From Virgibacillus_F sp049310925 (GTDB lineage: Bacteria; Bacillota; Bacilli; Bacillales; Amphibacillaceae), in NCBI RefSeq assembly GCF_049310925.1, contig NZ_JBMERP010000088.1, positions 1 to 14,192 of the forward strand: DNA of 14,192 nucleotides, in the 5' to 3' direction. Shown here in pieces: positions 13,078-14,192 of the stretch. The notes under the pieces were generated by a model. That model had not been told where the DNA came from. It searched no databases and saw only the letters and a list, made by a program, of their open reading frames with translations. Position numbers and translations under genes: made by a program. The first letter of the stretch is position 1, and every line of letters begins with the position of its first letter.

Positions 13078-13123
13078 AAAAAGAGAAGGACCGTCCGCTT
13101 AGTTGGGGTGTCCTTCTCTTTTT
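13078..13123. terminator. Bidirectional terminator between convergent genes
   Basis: AAAAAGAGAAGGAC (13078-13091) pairs exactly with GTCCTTCTCTTTTT (13110-13123) around an 18-nt loop. U-runs arise on both strands, so it ends yfmM on the plus strand and the 204-aa lipoprotein gene on the minus strand. Confidence 0.93.
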
Positions 13124-13176
13124 GTATTATTAAGCTTCATCCTTTAAAAAGATAGCAGGCACTAGTAATTCGTAAT

Positions 13177-13791
13177 TCAAGGATTTGCAATATTTTCTAT
13201 TGTTATCTCAGGAATACTATTACTAGATATATTGTAGAACTTTTTATTATTTCCTTTTTTGTACACATGGTGTAAGTTTGAAAAATAAAATTGTCCTTCT
13301 AATTGATCTAGAAATAGCATATATTCCCCAGTATGGATTGGTACTATTTTATCACCAAGGGGAAGAAGTCTATCCCCTAACTTACCTTCTTTCATTTGTT
13401 TAAAACCTACAGGATATATTATTTTAATTTTATCCCCAATCTTATATTTAGTGCCATCTAAAGTCTTAAAGCTATTATTTACAGTAGCAGTGTAGACCCT
13501 GTTAATTTTGTAAATATTATCTTCTGCGTCTTCTACTAGCTTTTCTGTATCATAGTCCCCATTAACTCTTGCATGGATAATAAACTCAGCATTTTTTTTA
13601 AGTGCTTTAAAGTTCTTTTCCCCAGGAATAGAAAGTCCAATTGAAGAATCTGCAGCACTGTCATCTGACTCAGAGGACTCTGGTACATTAACCTTCGACG
13701 AAACAACTGGTTCACCTTTGTTAACAGTATCCGAACATCCTGCTAATAAAATAAACCATACTACTACAAACGATATCAAAAGTTTATTCAA
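13177..13791 (-). CDS. Lipoprotein, 204 aa, function unknown
   Basis: The signal peptide ends in lipobox LAGC (about 16-19), making Cys19 the lipid anchor. A low-complexity acidic Ser/Asp linker follows (about 30-52, ESSESDDSAADSS), typical of a spacer lifting a domain off the membrane. The globular part (about 60-200) is beta-rich: AEFIIHARVNGDYDTEKL, YTATVNNSFKTLDGTKYKIG, then GEYMLFLDQLEGQFYFSN. It resembles uncharacterised Bacillus secreted proteins; I cannot name a domain. The start is TTG (13789-13791) with a perfect GGAGGT 8 nt upstream. It is monocistronic and shares the terminator at 13078-13123 with yfmM. Confidence 0.8.
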   Translation of the reverse strand: MNKLLISFVVVWFILLAGCSDTVNKGEPVVSSKVNVPESSESDDSAADSSIGLSIPGEKNFKALKKNAEFIIHARVNGDYDTEKLVEDAEDNIYKINRVYTATVNNSFKTLDGTKYKIGDKIKIIYPVGFKQMKEGKLGDRLLPLGDKIVPIHTGEYMLFLDQLEGQFYFSNLHHVYKKGNNKKFYNISSNSIPEITIENIANP

Positions 13792-13912
13792 ATTGAATTA
13801 CCTCCAGATCAGTATAAGTAGCCATTAAAAGCGTTAACAATCATATATATGTTTATTTTAACATAAAAACACATATAATCCTTTTAAATATCGCAATTTT
13901 TAGATAGTTTAA

Positions 13913-14134
13913 TCAAAATAAATAGCTCGCCTTTTGATTGACGATCCTCTTGTTAAAGTTTGCAACCTTTACTTTTAAGTATTTATCATAAACAGCTATC
14001 GTTTGAATGCGGAGTATATTTGTACTTAGCATTAAATAAAGTTGTTTTTTATCTTGCTTTTCAATAATAGCGCCCGGTTGTTTTGTGTCACTTTTTATAC
14101 ACAAAAACATGTGGCAGTCCATGTTCGGCATCAT
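13913..14134 (-). CDS. Uncertain 73-aa ORF
   Basis: A tandem ATG ATG start (14129-14134) and TGA stop. A perfect TATAAT (minus strand, 14153-14148) lies so close that the leader would be only about 6-8 nt, and there is no real Shine-Dalgarno (GAGAGA at best). The product is basic and soluble with two Cys in the first 12 residues (CHMFLC), and ends KRIVNQKASYLF. Residue composition looks protein-like and nothing overlaps it on the other strand. No family recognised. Confidence 0.4.
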   Translation of the reverse strand: MMPNMDCHMFLCIKSDTKQPGAIIEKQDKKQLYLMLSTNILRIQTIAVYDKYLKVKVANFNKRIVNQKASYLF

Positions 14135-14192
14135 TCTCTCTACTTACATTATACTACTAATTATAAATTATTTATAGACTATACTTTCTAAA

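Overview
The window looks like chromosome from a low-GC Bacillaceae species. The evidence is an AT-rich sequence, strong AGGAGG-type ribosome binding sites, frequent TTG starts, PaiA, PaiB and YfmM proteins that read like close Bacillus homologues, and GC-rich dispersed repeats of a kind I know from Bacillus/Oceanobacillus-type genomes. Apart from an IS110-family transposase and an ABC-F gene, every gene is on the minus strand. No tRNA, rRNA, CRISPR array or phage module is visible.

Layout. (1) 1-4186 is a compact accessory tract of single minus-strand genes: two GNAT acetyltransferases (one killed by an in-frame stop), an MTAN-like nucleosidase, five very small membrane proteins (29-92 aa) and an unknown 182-aa protein. 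Most gaps hold a copy or piece of one ~65-75-bp structured repeat, usually ending a few bases from the stop codon of the gene upstream of it on the minus strand. (2) 4383-4870 is a small lipoprotein gene with its terminator. (3) 4871-5534 has no convincing protein gene; its right half is GC-richer, has a possible plus-strand promoter and ends in a plus-strand terminator-like hairpin, so it may encode a small RNA ending inside paiB. (4) 5535-7264 is a tight minus-strand operon, marR-type regulator - paiA - paiB, with two related palindromic operators, one of them a perfect 42-bp dyad over the promoter. (5) 7301-9233 holds a YitT-family membrane protein gene followed by a tRNA-dihydrouridine synthase gene and a strong terminator. 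(6) 9234-11516 is a mobile and repeat zone: an IS110-family transposase with a long structured 3' non-coding tail (candidate guide RNA), a ~100-bp hairpin, and GC-rich dispersed repeats on both sides. (7) 11517-13123 is yfmM, an ABC-F ATPase, sharing a bidirectional terminator with (8), a minus-strand lipoprotein gene. A short uncertain ORF ends the window.

How the genes relate. The clearest unit is the regulator-paiA-paiB operon: PaiA acetylates polyamines in B. subtilis, PaiB is its FMN-binding partner gene, and the MarR-type protein probably represses the whole operon. YitT and Dus are probably co-transcribed but have no obvious functional link. The most unusual part is the 5' third, where one-gene modules (small membrane proteins and small-molecule enzymes) alternate with the same folded repeat. 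A core of that repeat, AAGGAAAGCAC, also forms the apical part of the long hairpin beside the IS110 element.
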